Positions 17,181 through 25,770 of a DNA stretch of 64,000 bases are shown one piece after another. The translations under genes were made by a program, and so were the position numbers. Numbering within the stretch: position 1 is the first letter of the stretch; each line of letters begins with the position of its first letter. A model generated the notes under the pieces. The model was not told the DNA's origin. It saw nothing but the letters and a program-made list of their open reading frames with translations, and did no database searches. The stretch lies in assembly GCF_000238275.3 (NCBI RefSeq), contig NZ_AHCF03000002.1, forward strand, positions 496,001 to 560,000, in the 5' to 3' direction. This DNA is from Pseudoalteromonas undina (lineage in GTDB: Bacteria; Pseudomonadota; Gammaproteobacteria; Enterobacterales; Alteromonadaceae).

Positions 17181-17237
17181 TGCCTTAAACCGACCGGCCG
17201 AAACGGTAGAAGGCTCTATTAACCGTAAGGAATATCC
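17181..17237 (+). promoter_or_regulatory. S6:S18-type autoregulatory leader of rpsF
   Basis: The hairpin GCCTT (17182-17186) with AAGGC (17210-17214) encloses an inner CCG/CGG stem, and ACCGTAAGGA follows just before the start codon. This matches the layout of the known rpsF leader, in which the S6:S18 complex binds an RNA carrying a CCG box and represses translation. The motif match is by eye. Confidence 0.6.
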
Positions 17238-17579
17238 ATGCGTCATTACGAAATCGTATTCATGGTTCACCCTGATCAGAGTGAGCAAGTATCTGGTATG
17301 ATCGAACGTTATACTGGTTCTATCACTGAAGCAGGTGGTACTATCCACCGTCTTGAAGACTGGGGCCGTCGTCAACTGGCTTACCCAATCAACAAGCTTC
17401 ATAAAGCTCATTATGTTCTTATGAACGTTGAAGCACCAACTGAAGTAATCAGCGAGCTAGAAACTACTTTCCGCTACAACGATGCAGTGCTTCGTAACTT
17501 AGTTATGCGTACTAAAAACGCTGTAACTGAAGCGTCTCCTCTTGTAAGAGAAGAGAAGAAAGAAGCACCAGCTGCTTAA
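17238..17579 (+). CDS. rpsF: 30S ribosomal protein S6
   Basis: Small-subunit protein that pairs with S18 on 16S rRNA (113 aa). Starts [18 protein letters not shown] and contains the conserved [11 protein letters not shown] segment. The acidic alanine-rich tail corresponds to the region glutamylated in E. coli S6. First gene of rpsF-priB-rpsR-rplI. Confidence 0.98.
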   Translation: MRHYEIVFMVHPDQSEQVSGMIERYTGSITEAGGTIHRLEDWGRRQLAYPINKLHKAHYVLMNVEAPTEVISELETTFRYNDAVLRNLVMRTKNAVTEASPLVREEKKEAPAA

Positions 17580-17622
17580 TTGTTTTGAGTCCTAGCATGG
17601 CACGTAGTCAGCAGTTACTATA

Positions 17623-17940
17623 ATGGTTAGCCCATATACGAATCAGCTGGTTATATCGGGGGTAGTTTGTAAAACACCCAAGTTTAGCCAAAGCCCCGCG
17701 GGCATACCGCATTGTATTTTTGTTGTAGAACATAAATCAATGCAAGTTGAAGCAGATCTTAACCGTAATAGTTATGTTAGGCTTCAGGTGGTTGCCAGTG
17801 GTAAGCAAATGCAACAACAGACTCAACATTTGCACGTTGGGCAGGCATTGCAAGTGAGTGGTTTTTTAAATCGCCACGAAGGTCGTAACGGCCTTAGCCA
17901 ATTGGTTTTGCATGCTCAGCATATAGAAAGAATTATTTGA
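17623..17940 (+). CDS. priB: Primosomal replication protein N
   Basis: OB-fold single-stranded-DNA-binding protein of the PriA-dependent replication restart primosome (105 aa). The order between rpsF and rpsR is the standard gammaproteobacterial one. The ISGVVCKTPKFSQSPAGIPHC start and the C-terminal LVLHAQHIE segment match PriB. No strong SD is visible before the ATG, which suggests low expression relative to the flanking ribosomal genes. Confidence 0.94.
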   Translation: MVSPYTNQLVISGVVCKTPKFSQSPAGIPHCIFVVEHKSMQVEADLNRNSYVRLQVVASGKQMQQQTQHLHVGQALQVSGFLNRHEGRNGLSQLVLHAQHIERII

Positions 17941-17952
17941 GGAATTAATCTC

Positions 17953-18180
17953 ATGGCACGTTATTTCAGACGTCGTAAGTTCTGCCGCTTTAAAGCGGAA
18001 GGCGTACAACAAATCGATTACAAAGATCTAGCTACTCTTAGAAACTATGTTACAGAAAGTGGCAAAATCGTACCTAGCCGTATCACAGGTACTAGCGCTA
18101 AATACCAGCGCCAGCTAGCAACAGCTATTAAGCGTGCTCGCTACTTAGCCCTTCTTCCATACACTGACTTACATAAGTAA
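17953..18180 (+). CDS. rpsR: 30S ribosomal protein S18
   Basis: 75 aa, full length. Starts [17 protein letters not shown] and has the conserved [14 protein letters not shown] and [12 protein letters not shown] segments. SD GAGG lies 9 bases before the ATG. Confidence 0.98.
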
Positions 18181-18216
18181 GCAGCGGATTAACACGTTTT
18201 TAAAAGGTGTAGAAAC

Positions 18217-18669
18217 ATGCAAGTTATTCTACTAGATAAGATCGCTAACCTAGGTGGCCTAGGTGACCAGGTTGTTGTTAAATCTGGCTTCGCACGTAAC
18301 TTCCTTTTCCCACAAGGTAAGGCAGTTCCTGCAACTAAAGCAAACATTGAAACGTTTGACGCACGTCGCGCAGAACTAGAAGCAAAAATCGCTGAACAGT
18401 TAACTGCAGCACAAGCACGCGCTGACAAACTTGAAGCATTAGCAGAAGTTACATTAGTATCTAAAGCTGGTGACGAAGGTAAATTATTCGGTTCAATCGG
18501 TACTCGTGACATCGCTGACGCTATCTCAGCTGTTGGTGTTGAAGTTGCTAAATCAGAAGTTCGTTTACCTCTAGGTACTATCCGTGAGACTGGCGAATTT
18601 GACGTTGCAATCGCAGTACACTCAGACGTAACAGCTACTATTAAAGTAATCGTTATTGCTGAAGCTTAA
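18217..18669 (+). CDS. rplI: 50S ribosomal protein L9
   Basis: 150 aa, full length. N-terminal rRNA-binding domain ([19 protein letters not shown]), long central helix (about residues 40-75) and C-terminal domain with [11 protein letters not shown]. Last gene of the operon, followed by a strong terminator. Confidence 0.98.
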   Translation: MQVILLDKIANLGGLGDQVVVKSGFARNFLFPQGKAVPATKANIETFDARRAELEAKIAEQLTAAQARADKLEALAEVTLVSKAGDEGKLFGSIGTRDIADAISAVGVEVAKSEVRLPLGTIRETGEFDVAIAVHSDVTATIKVIVIAEA

Positions 18670-18686
18670 TTTTTAGAATTAAGTTT

Positions 18687-18718
18687 AAAAAAAACCGTGC
18701 TTTGCACGGTTTTTTTGT
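18687..18718 (+). terminator. Terminator of the rpsF operon
   Basis: ACCGTGC (18694-18700), loop TTT, GCACGGT (18704-18710), with an A-tract before and seven T after the stem. Confidence 0.93.
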
Positions 18719-18822
18719 GTCTAAAATTTATAACCCAAAGCAATAAATTGTTTGTTGTGGGTAAAATTAAGCACGTTTCTAAAATAAAGCTTCATTTTCT
18801 ACAAATATTTTTTATTTCATTT

Positions 18823-18847
18823 AAACCTTTCTATTCTTCTGCGCGTC
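18823..18847 (+). promoter_or_regulatory. ECF-sigma-type promoter, probable autoregulation
   Basis: AAACC (18823-18827), a 16-base spacer and CGTC (18844-18847) match the general ECF promoter pattern (AAC at -35, CGTC at -10). It lies about 50 bp before the sigma gene's start, so the sigma factor probably transcribes its own operon. Confidence 0.65.
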
Positions 18848-18895
18848 TTATAAGTTAAATTGCAATTACATAATTATAAACAGGAAAAATTTGCG

Positions 18896-19447
18896 ATGTT
18901 AATGGACGCTAATCAGCCAATAACTGATCAAGTGCAGCAAATGCTTATTGATCAAGTTAAAAACGGCGACCAGTTAGCTTATAAAGCGCTCTATAACATG
19001 CATAAAGCAAAAGTTTATGGCTTATGCCTGAGGCTTATAGCCGATGAGGAGTATGCACAAGATGCTACCCAAGAAGTGTTTGTGCAAGTATGGAACAAAA
19101 TAGCGCAATTTGATGGACGTTCGCAGTTTTCCACTTGGCTTTATAGTGTCGCCAGTAATATTGCTATTAGTTATGTGCGCAGACAAAAACATTGGCTTAA
19201 TAAAGTAATTAGCTTTGAGCAAAGCGGAATGGATGAACAAGCTGCACATGACTGTAACGGATTAAATGGGCTAGATAAATTAATTGTTAGACTGCCTGAG
19301 CGCGCAAGAATGGTATTTGTGCTTTATGCAGTAGAAGGTTACAGGCATGAGGAAATTGCAACCCTGTTAGGTATGGCGGTAGGCTCTAGTAAGGCGCAAT
19401 ATCATCGTGCAAGGCAATTATTAAAGCAGTGGTATGAAAATGAGTAA
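18896..19447 (+). CDS. RNA polymerase sigma factor, ECF (sigma-70 family)
   Basis: 183-residue alternative sigma factor. Region 2 covers about residues 28-100 (YKALYNMHKAKVYGLCLRL, DATQEVFVQVW, STWLYSVASNIAISYVRR). Region 4 covers about 120-175 (LPERARMVFVLYAVEGYRHEE, then a GMAVGSSKAQYHRARQ helix-turn-helix). The frame extends upstream to a TTG at 18860, but ATG 18896 with AGGA 10 bases before it is the better start. The stop overlaps the next gene by 14 bp. The pairing with an overlapping membrane protein suggests anti-sigma control. Confidence 0.9.
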   Translation: MLMDANQPITDQVQQMLIDQVKNGDQLAYKALYNMHKAKVYGLCLRLIADEEYAQDATQEVFVQVWNKIAQFDGRSQFSTWLYSVASNIAISYVRRQKHWLNKVISFEQSGMDEQAAHDCNGLNGLDKLIVRLPERARMVFVLYAVEGYRHEEIATLLGMAVGSSKAQYHRARQLLKQWYENE

Positions 19448-19919
19448 AACAAATTTTGATGACTACTTAAATGAGTCTTTAACCCAGTTAGATAAAAATA
19501 TTCCACCCAAAAAAGAACTGTGGAATGGGATTGAGCGCGCAATAATAGCTAATAATCAGCCCACTATTAATACTAATCAATATTGGCCAAAGCTCACCGC
19601 CATTGCTGCATGTTTTACCGCGGTTTTGGTCAGCACAGTATTGTTATTTAAAGTACCAGAGGCAAATACTGCAGTGGCAATGAGTGAGTTTTTTACTAAA
19701 CAAAAACAAAGTTTACTAGTGCAATATCAAAGCCAAGCAGCATTGACCGACAATTGGCAAGTACAGTTACAAGAACTTGAAGATGCAGAGCAAGCAATAA
19801 AGCAAACTCTTGAAAATGAACCGAAAAATAAGGCGCTATTGTCTATGTTAGCGCAAGTTTATCAACAACAACTCGACTTAATTAACAAGGTGCATGCACC
19901 GCGTTGGCAACACATCTAG
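19434..19919 (+). CDS. Probable anti-sigma factor (single-pass membrane protein)
   Basis: 161 residues, no named family recognised. A hydrophilic N-terminal part (about 45 residues) would face the cytoplasm. It is followed by one membrane segment (about 49-70, LTAIAACFTAVLVSTVLLF) and a periplasmic helical, glutamine-rich C-terminal part. The start overlaps the end of the ECF sigma gene by 14 bp. That position and topology are typical of anti-sigma factors, and function is inferred from them. A second ATG two codons in (19440) is an alternative start. Confidence 0.65.
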   Translation: MKMSKTNFDDYLNESLTQLDKNIPPKKELWNGIERAIIANNQPTINTNQYWPKLTAIAACFTAVLVSTVLLFKVPEANTAVAMSEFFTKQKQSLLVQYQSQAALTDNWQVQLQELEDAEQAIKQTLENEPKNKALLSMLAQVYQQQLDLINKVHAPRWQHI

Positions 19920-19928
19920 GAGAAATAA

Positions 19929-20867
19929 ATGAAAGCAATAATATTAGGGATCGCTTTATTACCCATGGCCGTATTTGCTGGTGAAAAAATAGATCAGCAA
20001 ATTGAGGTACCCAATGCTGGGGTGATCCACATTGAAAACCAGCGTGGTGATATTAAAGTGACAGGTTGGGATAAAAATCAATTTAAAGTAACCGGTGAAC
20101 TTGATGATAAGGCACAAGGCTACACACTTAAAACACAGGGTAATAAAACCCAGTTTATTGTGAAAATGCCTGAACTTTCTAATTGGGATAATAACAACAA
20201 TGGCTCAACGCTCACTATTTTTATGCCAAAAAGTAGTGCGCTAGAATTTGTGGGTGTTAATGCATCTATAACGGCCAAAGAGTTACAAAAAGGTACTGAA
20301 ATTGATGTAGTTAATGGGGCTATTACAGTAAACGATCTTAATGGCGATATTAAGCTGACCACTGTAAATGGTGACATCAAGGCAAAAGCACTTAATGGTA
20401 AAGTTCAATTTGAAACTGTTAATGGTTCGATTGATGATCAGCAATCTAGCGGTGAAGTTCGTTTTAGTGCGGTTAATGGCGATATTACATCAAACTCGAC
20501 GGCCAATGATATTCGCTTAGAAAACGTAAATGGCGATATTAACTTTAATTTAGATACAATTAAAGAGTTACAAATAAGCACCGTTAATGGCGAAGTTAAG
20601 GTACAAATTAACCGCCTTCTGAGTGATGCTGATGTGAGTTTTGAATCTGTTAGTGGTAACGCTGCGTTTTATTTCCCTGCTGATTTATCAGCACAATTTG
20701 AGGTGGAAGCACACGCTGGCGGTAAAATTGACAACCAGTTAACTAACGATCAAGTACAAAAAGCCAAATATGGCCCAGCAAGTGGAATTAAGTTTAATAC
20801 TAATGGCACTGATGCTAGCGTAGAGATGAATACTATTAGCGGTGTTATCGAACTTAAACGTCAATAA
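19929..20867 (+). CDS. Secreted DUF4097-type beta-repeat protein
   Basis: 312 residues with a Sec signal peptide (MKAIILGIALLPMAVFAG, cleavage near residue 18). The rest is a run of short beta-strands built on repeated V-N-G-D-I/V units (residues about 115-230), the pattern of DUF4097 proteins that form a beta-solenoid-like fold. Location is periplasmic or cell surface; function is unknown. It follows the sigma/anti-sigma pair by 9 bp and is probably the main output of this ECF operon. A hairpin follows the stop. Confidence 0.8.
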   Translation: MKAIILGIALLPMAVFAGEKIDQQIEVPNAGVIHIENQRGDIKVTGWDKNQFKVTGELDDKAQGYTLKTQGNKTQFIVKMPELSNWDNNNNGSTLTIFMPKSSALEFVGVNASITAKELQKGTEIDVVNGAITVNDLNGDIKLTTVNGDIKAKALNGKVQFETVNGSIDDQQSSGEVRFSAVNGDITSNSTANDIRLENVNGDINFNLDTIKELQISTVNGEVKVQINRLLSDADVSFESVSGNAAFYFPADLSAQFEVEAHAGGKIDNQLTNDQVQKAKYGPASGIKFNTNGTDASVEMNTISGVIELKRQ

Positions 20868-20891
20868 TTAGCTATTTTATTTTAAGTAACA

Positions 20892-20920
20892 AAAAGCAGG
20901 AAAAGATTTCCTGCTTTGCT
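20892..20920 (+). terminator. Probable terminator of the ECF operon
   Basis: AAAGCAGGAAA and TTTCCTGCTTT form an 11-bp stem with a 3-base loop. The stem itself ends in TTT but no long T-run follows, so efficiency is uncertain. Confidence 0.65.
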
Positions 20921-20980
20921 ATTTGCACAGCCCCGCCAAGTCGATAGAATAGAGCTATTCAATTTTAGTACTGTGAAGTT

Positions 20981-22360
20981 ATGGCCAAACCAGATAAGCA
21001 AGTCGACACTCTTAAAGTTCCTCCCCATTCAATAGAAGCTGAACAATCTGTTTTAGGTGGTTTAATGCTTGATAACCAAGCATTTGATCGCGTAGCTGAA
21101 CTTGTTGTGGCGCAGGATTTTTATACCCGTACCCATAAGCTTATTTTTGAGGCGATGACAGCTCTTGCTGAAATTGGTGATCCGATTGACTTAATCACAA
21201 TTTCTGAGAGTTTAGAAAAAAATAACCAGCTGTCAGGTATTGGTGGATTTGCGTATTTAGCCGAAATAGCAAAAAACACCCCAAGTGCTGCCAATATTGA
21301 CGCTTACGCAAGTATTGTTCGCGAGCGCGCCGTTGTTCGTGAAATGATTGGTGTTGCCAATGAAATAGCCGAAGCGGGCTTTAATCCTGAAGGGCGTACT
21401 AGCCACGACTTACTTGATTTTGCTGAAAGTAAAGTATTTAAAATTGCTGAGCAGCGTACAAAAAGTAGTGAAGGCCCACAAAGCATTCACAACATACTTG
21501 AAAAAACCGTTGATAAAATAGAAGAGCTTTATCAATCACCACAAGATGGTGTGACCGGTGTGAGCACGGGTTATGCTGATCTTGATAAAATGACTACAGG
21601 CTTGCAGCCATCTGATTTAATTATTGTGGCAGCGCGTCCATCAATGGGTAAAACCACTTTTGCGATGAACCTTGCTGAACATGCCGCAATGACTCAAGAC
21701 AAGCCAGTGCTTATTTACTCACTAGAGATGCCCTCTGAACAAATTATGATGAGGATGCTGGCGTCCCTTGGCCGAATTAACCAAACTAAAGTACGTACTG
21801 GTCAGCTAGATGACGATGACTGGGCGCGCCTTTCATCAACCATGGGATTACTCATGGAAAAAGGCAAAATGTACGTTGATGATGCCTCAGGCTTAACACC
21901 TACCGATGTTCGCTCACGTGCACGTCGTATAGCACGTGATCATGGTGGTATTAGTATGATCATGGTCGATTACCTGCAATTAATGCGTGTACCTAGCTTG
22001 TCAGATAACCGTACCTTAGAAATTGCCGAAATTTCACGCTCACTCAAAGCATTAGCAAAAGAGTTGCAGTGTCCGGTTGTTGCTCTATCGCAGCTTAACC
22101 GTACTCTAGAGCAACGTGCTGATAAACGTCCAATTAACTCAGATTTACGTGAGTCGGGCTCTATTGAGCAAGATGCCGATTTGATCATGTTTATTTATCG
22201 TGATGAAGTCTATAACGAAGACAGTACTGAAAAAGGCATTGCCGAAATTATTATCGGTAAACAGCGTAACGGTCCGATTGGTAAAGTGCGCCTAACCTTC
22301 CAAGGTCAATTCTCTCGCTTTGATAATTACGCAGGGCCTGCTGTAGATGATGATTACTAA
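20981..22360 (+). CDS. dnaB: Replicative DNA helicase DnaB
   Basis: Hexameric 5'-3' helicase of the replication fork (459 aa). N-terminal DnaG-interacting domain (HSIEAEQSVLGGLMLDN), then the RecA-like domain with Walker A ARPSMGKTTFAMN, Walker B MIMVDYLQLM and the C-terminal arginine finger region (GKQRNGPIG). No intein. Its last base is the first base of the alr start codon, a 1-bp overlap that suggests co-translation. Confidence 0.98.
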   Translation: MAKPDKQVDTLKVPPHSIEAEQSVLGGLMLDNQAFDRVAELVVAQDFYTRTHKLIFEAMTALAEIGDPIDLITISESLEKNNQLSGIGGFAYLAEIAKNTPSAANIDAYASIVRERAVVREMIGVANEIAEAGFNPEGRTSHDLLDFAESKVFKIAEQRTKSSEGPQSIHNILEKTVDKIEELYQSPQDGVTGVSTGYADLDKMTTGLQPSDLIIVAARPSMGKTTFAMNLAEHAAMTQDKPVLIYSLEMPSEQIMMRMLASLGRINQTKVRTGQLDDDDWARLSSTMGLLMEKGKMYVDDASGLTPTDVRSRARRIARDHGGISMIMVDYLQLMRVPSLSDNRTLEIAEISRSLKALAKELQCPVVALSQLNRTLEQRADKRPINSDLRESGSIEQDADLIMFIYRDEVYNEDSTEKGIAEIIIGKQRNGPIGKVRLTFQGQFSRFDNYAGPAVDDDY

Positions 22361-23439
22361 TGCGCTTAGCCACTGCTGAAATTAATTTAACCGCGCTTGA
22401 ACATAACCTAGCACAGGTAAAACGCTTTGCGCCCAATAGTAAAGTAATGGCCGTACTTAAAGCGAATGCTTATGGGCATGGTTTAGTCACTATTGCGCAA
22501 CACTTAAATGAAGCAGATGCATTTGCGGTTGCGCGTATAGATGAAGCGTTAGCGCTGCGTGCAGGTGGCCTTACAAAACCGATTGTGTTGCTAGAAGGCT
22601 TTTTTCATCAAGAAGACTTACCTATTTTACTGGCGAATAATTTTCAAACTATTATTCATGACGAGATACAGCTAAAAATGCTGGAAAGTGTGCAGCTAGA
22701 TGCGCCTTTAAATTGCTGGTTAAAAATAAATACCGGCATGCATCGTTTAGGTATTGCGCCTGAGCAGTTTGATATGTTTTATCAGCGCCTACAAGCCAGC
22801 CCAAATGCACAAAACAAAATAAACTTAATGACCCATTTTGCGTGCGCCGATGATGTAAAAAATACTAAAACAGTGCAGCAAATAACTTTGTTCGATAATT
22901 TAACCCAAGAGGTTCAGCAAGCTCATTGTTTATCGAACTCTGCGGGAATTATAGCGTGGCCGAGTGGCCATGGTGATTGGGTTAGACCTGGGCTAATGCT
23001 TTATGGTGTATCGCCTATGGCTAATCACACAGGTAAAGATCACCAATTAAAGCCTGTAATGCGCTTAACCACTAAAGTGATAGCTGTGCGCGATGTAAGA
23101 GCACATGAAAAAGTAGGTTATGGCGGCCGCTGGCAAAGTGATAAACCTACGGTGTTGGCTGTGGTAGCACTGGGCTATGGTGATGGTTATCCGCGTCATG
23201 CAAAAGAAGGCACACCCGTGATTATTAATGGGCATCGTTACGGTATTGTGGGTAGTGTAGCTATGGATATGATCACCCTTGATATAGGTAATAACGAGCA
23301 CAACGTCCAGGTGGGTGATGAAGTGATTATGTGGGGGCCAGAGTTACCAGTAGAAGAGATTGCACAATGTGCTGATACTATTTCTTACGAGTTATTGTGT
23401 AATATCACACCGCGTGTAAGTTATGAGTACCAGCGCTAA
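22360..23439 (+). CDS. alr: Alanine racemase
   Basis: PLP enzyme that makes D-alanine for peptidoglycan (359 aa). The PLP lysine is Lys34 in VMAVLKANAYGHG. The catalytic tyrosine lies in the KVGYGGRW segment near residue 250, and the C-terminal part contains VAMDMITLDIG. The dnaB-alr order is conserved in gammaproteobacteria. Confidence 0.97.
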   Translation: MRLATAEINLTALEHNLAQVKRFAPNSKVMAVLKANAYGHGLVTIAQHLNEADAFAVARIDEALALRAGGLTKPIVLLEGFFHQEDLPILLANNFQTIIHDEIQLKMLESVQLDAPLNCWLKINTGMHRLGIAPEQFDMFYQRLQASPNAQNKINLMTHFACADDVKNTKTVQQITLFDNLTQEVQQAHCLSNSAGIIAWPSGHGDWVRPGLMLYGVSPMANHTGKDHQLKPVMRLTTKVIAVRDVRAHEKVGYGGRWQSDKPTVLAVVALGYGDGYPRHAKEGTPVIINGHRYGIVGSVAMDMITLDIGNNEHNVQVGDEVIMWGPELPVEEIAQCADTISYELLCNITPRVSYEYQR

Positions 23440-23510
23440 TGTTTATTATTAAAGATATGCAGTAAGTTTACATTGCTGTCATGATCGTGATGCTAGCTTA
23501 CTGGGTATGG

Positions 23511-23750
23511 TTACTCTTTTATAAAGTAAATATCGCTAAAGCCCATACGTGCAAACTCTTGGTCGCGAAAATTGCGTACCGCCGATGAACCTTTAGAGGT
23601 CATTTCAATTTGGCGTACCATGTTTAAGTAATTAGTTAAATCGATACCCTCAGCAGCCGCAATAGCCTGATACATATCGTGGTATTTATCTTTTGCGAAG
23701 TTAATTTCGCGCGGTTGATTTTTAAAAGTATAGGTAATTCTGCGTGCCAT
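23511..23750 (-). CDS. Small conserved hypothetical protein
   Basis: 79 residues, basic N-terminus (MARRITYTFKNQPREINFAKDKY), otherwise helical, no membrane segment or motif I can name. The start has a weak SD (TGAGCTTATT on the minus strand). It is divergent from the thiamine cassette and shares the intergenic palindrome at 23776. Codon use looks like its neighbours, so I accept it as a real gene. Confidence 0.7.
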   Translation of the reverse strand: MARRITYTFKNQPREINFAKDKYHDMYQAIAAAEGIDLTNYLNMVRQIEMTSKGSSAVRNFRDQEFARMGFSDIYFIKE

Positions 23751-23775
23751 AATAAGCTCAGTTATATTGAGTGTT

Positions 23776-23791
23776 AGTGTAATTTTACACT
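23776..23791. promoter_or_regulatory. Operator-like palindrome between divergent genes
   Basis: AGTGTAA-TT-TTACACT: 7-bp perfect arms with a 2-bp spacer, 26 bp upstream of one gene (minus) and 60 bp upstream of the other (plus). Probable binding site for a dimeric regulator; no regulator can be named. Confidence 0.5.
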
Positions 23792-23850
23792 GTATTTAAG
23801 TTGCGTTGAATGATTAGTTGAAATCAAATAATTAAAAAGTTGAGTTTGAA

Positions 23851-24102
23851 ATGAAATTATCAGTAGAGATCAGTAAATACCCGCTTCATCAAGATTATAT
23901 TCCCTTTATTAAAGGATTTATTGACCGGTTAAATACCTATGATGATTTAAAAGTGATTACAAACACATTGTCGACGCAAATTTTTGGTGACTATGACTTA
24001 GTAATGTCGGTACTTAGTACTGAAATAAAACGTTCATACGAAGAGTTTGGCAAGGCTATTTTTGTTTGTAAATTTCTTTCTGGTGATCTTTCTCCTGAAT
24101 AA
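23851..24102 (+). CDS. YkoF-like thiamine/HMP-binding protein
   Basis: 83-residue single-domain protein. Its start (MKLSVEISKYPLHQDYIPFI) and the later STQIFGDYDLVM segment match the pattern of YkoF / COG0011-type domains, which bind thiamine or hydroxymethylpyrimidine. Followed 25 bp later by a PnuC-type transporter and then a kinase, the expected company of a thiamine salvage gene. Family assignment is by pattern recognition only. Confidence 0.7.
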   Translation: MKLSVEISKYPLHQDYIPFIKGFIDRLNTYDDLKVITNTLSTQIFGDYDLVMSVLSTEIKRSYEEFGKAIFVCKFLSGDLSPE

Positions 24103-24127
24103 TGCTTAATAGCTTAGTGAGCCAATA

Positions 24128-24751
24128 ATGGACTTTATTAACCAAACTCTTGCTGGGTTTACTGCGATGTCACACTGGGAATATATTGCAGTGGCTTTGT
24201 CTATGACTTACCTTTTATTAGCTATCAAAGAAAACCTTTGGTGCTGGCCTGCGGCATTCTTTAGTACCTTAATTTACACTATTATGTACTGGAATGGCGC
24301 TTTATTAATGGAGTCATTGCTGCATTTTTATTATATGTATATGGCAGTCTATGGCTGGCTAGCATGGAGGAGGAGTGGAGTAGGTAAACAGGAATTAGCA
24401 ATTACATCATGGCGGGTAAGTCAACATATTGGCATTATCAGTATAACGTCCTTAGTTGCGATAATTTTGGGCTATATAATGACTAATTATACCCATGCTG
24501 ATTTTGCCTATTTAGATAGTTTTACCACTTGTTTTGCTGTTGTTACTACTTATTTAGTGGCCAAAAAAGTGCTGGAGAATTGGTTATATTGGATAGTGAT
24601 AGATGCCGCTTCGATGTACTTGTATTACGAAAAAGGCTATTACCCAACACTTGCGTTGTTTATCTTCTACACGCTAATGGCAGCATGGGGGTTTAAAACC
24701 TGGTATGAAGAGTACGAGCAAGAGCAAGCTAAGCCTCTAGCTCAGCTATAA
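24128..24751 (+). CDS. PnuC/PnuT-type vitamin transporter
   Basis: 207 aa integral membrane protein with about seven segments and PnuC-family signatures WEYIAVALSMTYLLLAIKEN, W-P-A-A-F-F-S and ESLLHFYYMYMAVYGW. PnuC carries nicotinamide riboside; members beside a thiamine kinase and thiamine-binding protein (PnuT) carry thiamine. Context therefore favours thiamine. Start supported by its position 25 bp after the preceding gene; the next gene starts 8 bp after its stop. Confidence 0.82.
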   Translation: MDFINQTLAGFTAMSHWEYIAVALSMTYLLLAIKENLWCWPAAFFSTLIYTIMYWNGALLMESLLHFYYMYMAVYGWLAWRRSGVGKQELAITSWRVSQHIGIISITSLVAIILGYIMTNYTHADFAYLDSFTTCFAVVTTYLVAKKVLENWLYWIVIDAASMYLYYEKGYYPTLALFIFYTLMAAWGFKTWYEEYEQEQAKPLAQL

Positions 24752-24759
24752 GAGCCACA

Positions 24760-25551
24760 ATGACCTTTGACAATATAAGCGCTATATTTAGCGCTTTTGA
24801 CCCGCAACTTAATGTTCTCAGTAGTGAGCGTTTGTATAGTGGTTTAAGTAACGATAATTTCCTTGTCCATACAGCGCAGCAAGCTTACCTATTAAAGAGT
24901 TATCGGGAACACTGGCCATCTATAGGCTTAGCAGCGCAAGCAAGCTTTGCAGAGTATAAAGTTTGTCCTGCACCAATGTGGCTCAATGAAGAAAAAAAGT
25001 TAGCCATTTTTGAATATATTGACGGTGATATAGCGCAAGACAACTACACATCTGAACTAATAAAAAAATTGGTCAGTTTACACCAACATAATATCGTAAC
25101 AGAGCCAATGGATATTAAGTTCGAGCTTGATTACTACTCTGACACCGAACTTTATCAGCAATATCAGCAGGGGGTTGAATCAGCTTTAGTCTATATTTAT
25201 AGCCAACCTAGAGATAACGGTTTTTGCCATAATGATTTAGTTAAAGAAAATATTATTCTCAACACAGAGGGCATGTACTTAATTGACTTTGAATACGCTA
25301 AAACTAACGATGTTTACTTTGATTTAGCTGCATTAGCAGTTAGTTTTGAGTTAACACAAATACAAAAAGCGCAGTTACTGAAAACCTATCATTCATATTT
25401 ACCTCAGCAGTGTAATTTTAGTCCCTCGATAGAAAAGTTAAAGTGTTATCAAGTAGTATTCTTAGTGCTTTGTATTTGTTGGTATTCTGCGCGTGGTGTC
25501 AGTGATAAGGTTAAAAAATTGTGTGAGCAGCTGGATTATCTAATTCAATAA
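24760..25551 (+). CDS. Aminoglycoside-phosphotransferase-fold kinase, probably thiamine kinase
   Basis: 263 residues of the APH/choline-kinase fold. Catalytic loop FCHNDLVKENIIL (His-Asn-Asp...Asn) near residues 155-170 and the metal-binding DFEYA near 180. In this family such kinases phosphorylate choline, thiamine (ThiK) or sugars. The two genes before it (YkoF-like and PnuT-like) point to thiamine. Trapping imported thiamine by phosphorylation would complete a salvage path. Confidence 0.75.
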   Translation: MTFDNISAIFSAFDPQLNVLSSERLYSGLSNDNFLVHTAQQAYLLKSYREHWPSIGLAAQASFAEYKVCPAPMWLNEEKKLAIFEYIDGDIAQDNYTSELIKKLVSLHQHNIVTEPMDIKFELDYYSDTELYQQYQQGVESALVYIYSQPRDNGFCHNDLVKENIILNTEGMYLIDFEYAKTNDVYFDLAALAVSFELTQIQKAQLLKTYHSYLPQQCNFSPSIEKLKCYQVVFLVLCICWYSARGVSDKVKKLCEQLDYLIQ

Positions 25552-25587
25552 ATAGCCCAGCTTATCCCCAAGTAGTTATAAGTTTAG

Positions 25588-25770
25588 CTACAAACCACCA
25601 AACCGAGCTGCTAGCTCTTTATATTTAGCTACTTCATCGGCGTCATACTGTGGTTCGCCATTAGCATCTTCACTTTTGGCAATAAGTAAGCTTTCTCGTG
25701 TTAAGCGTTTAACTCGCTCGACTTTAACTCCTAAAAACTCAGCAACTTGTTCTGTTGACATTAACTTCAT
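25588..25770 (-). CDS. Small helix-turn-helix (excisionase/MerR-like) protein
   Basis: 60 residues. MSTEQVAEFLGVKVERVKRL is the helix-turn-helix of the DNA-binding excisionase family. The open frame extends further upstream, but GAGGAAG at 25776-25782 is ideally spaced for the ATG ending at 25770, so that start is chosen. No integrase or phage gene is nearby, so this is more likely a small chromosomal regulator than a working excisionase. Confidence 0.7.
   Translation of the reverse strand: MKLMSTEQVAEFLGVKVERVKRLTRESLLIAKSEDANGEPQYDADEVAKYKELAARFGGL

Noticed and set aside
20981..22360. Intein in dnaB
   Set aside because: dnaB is a frequent intein site, but the helicase is of normal length with uninterrupted Walker motifs.
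23460..23503. Terminator after alr
   Set aside because: CAGTAAG/CTTACTG arms exist but the loop is 30 bases and no T-run follows, so I do not call it.
23751..23850. TPP riboswitch before the thiamine cassette
   Set aside because: I looked for the CTGAGA and ACC-CTGAT consensus elements and did not find them in the upstream region.
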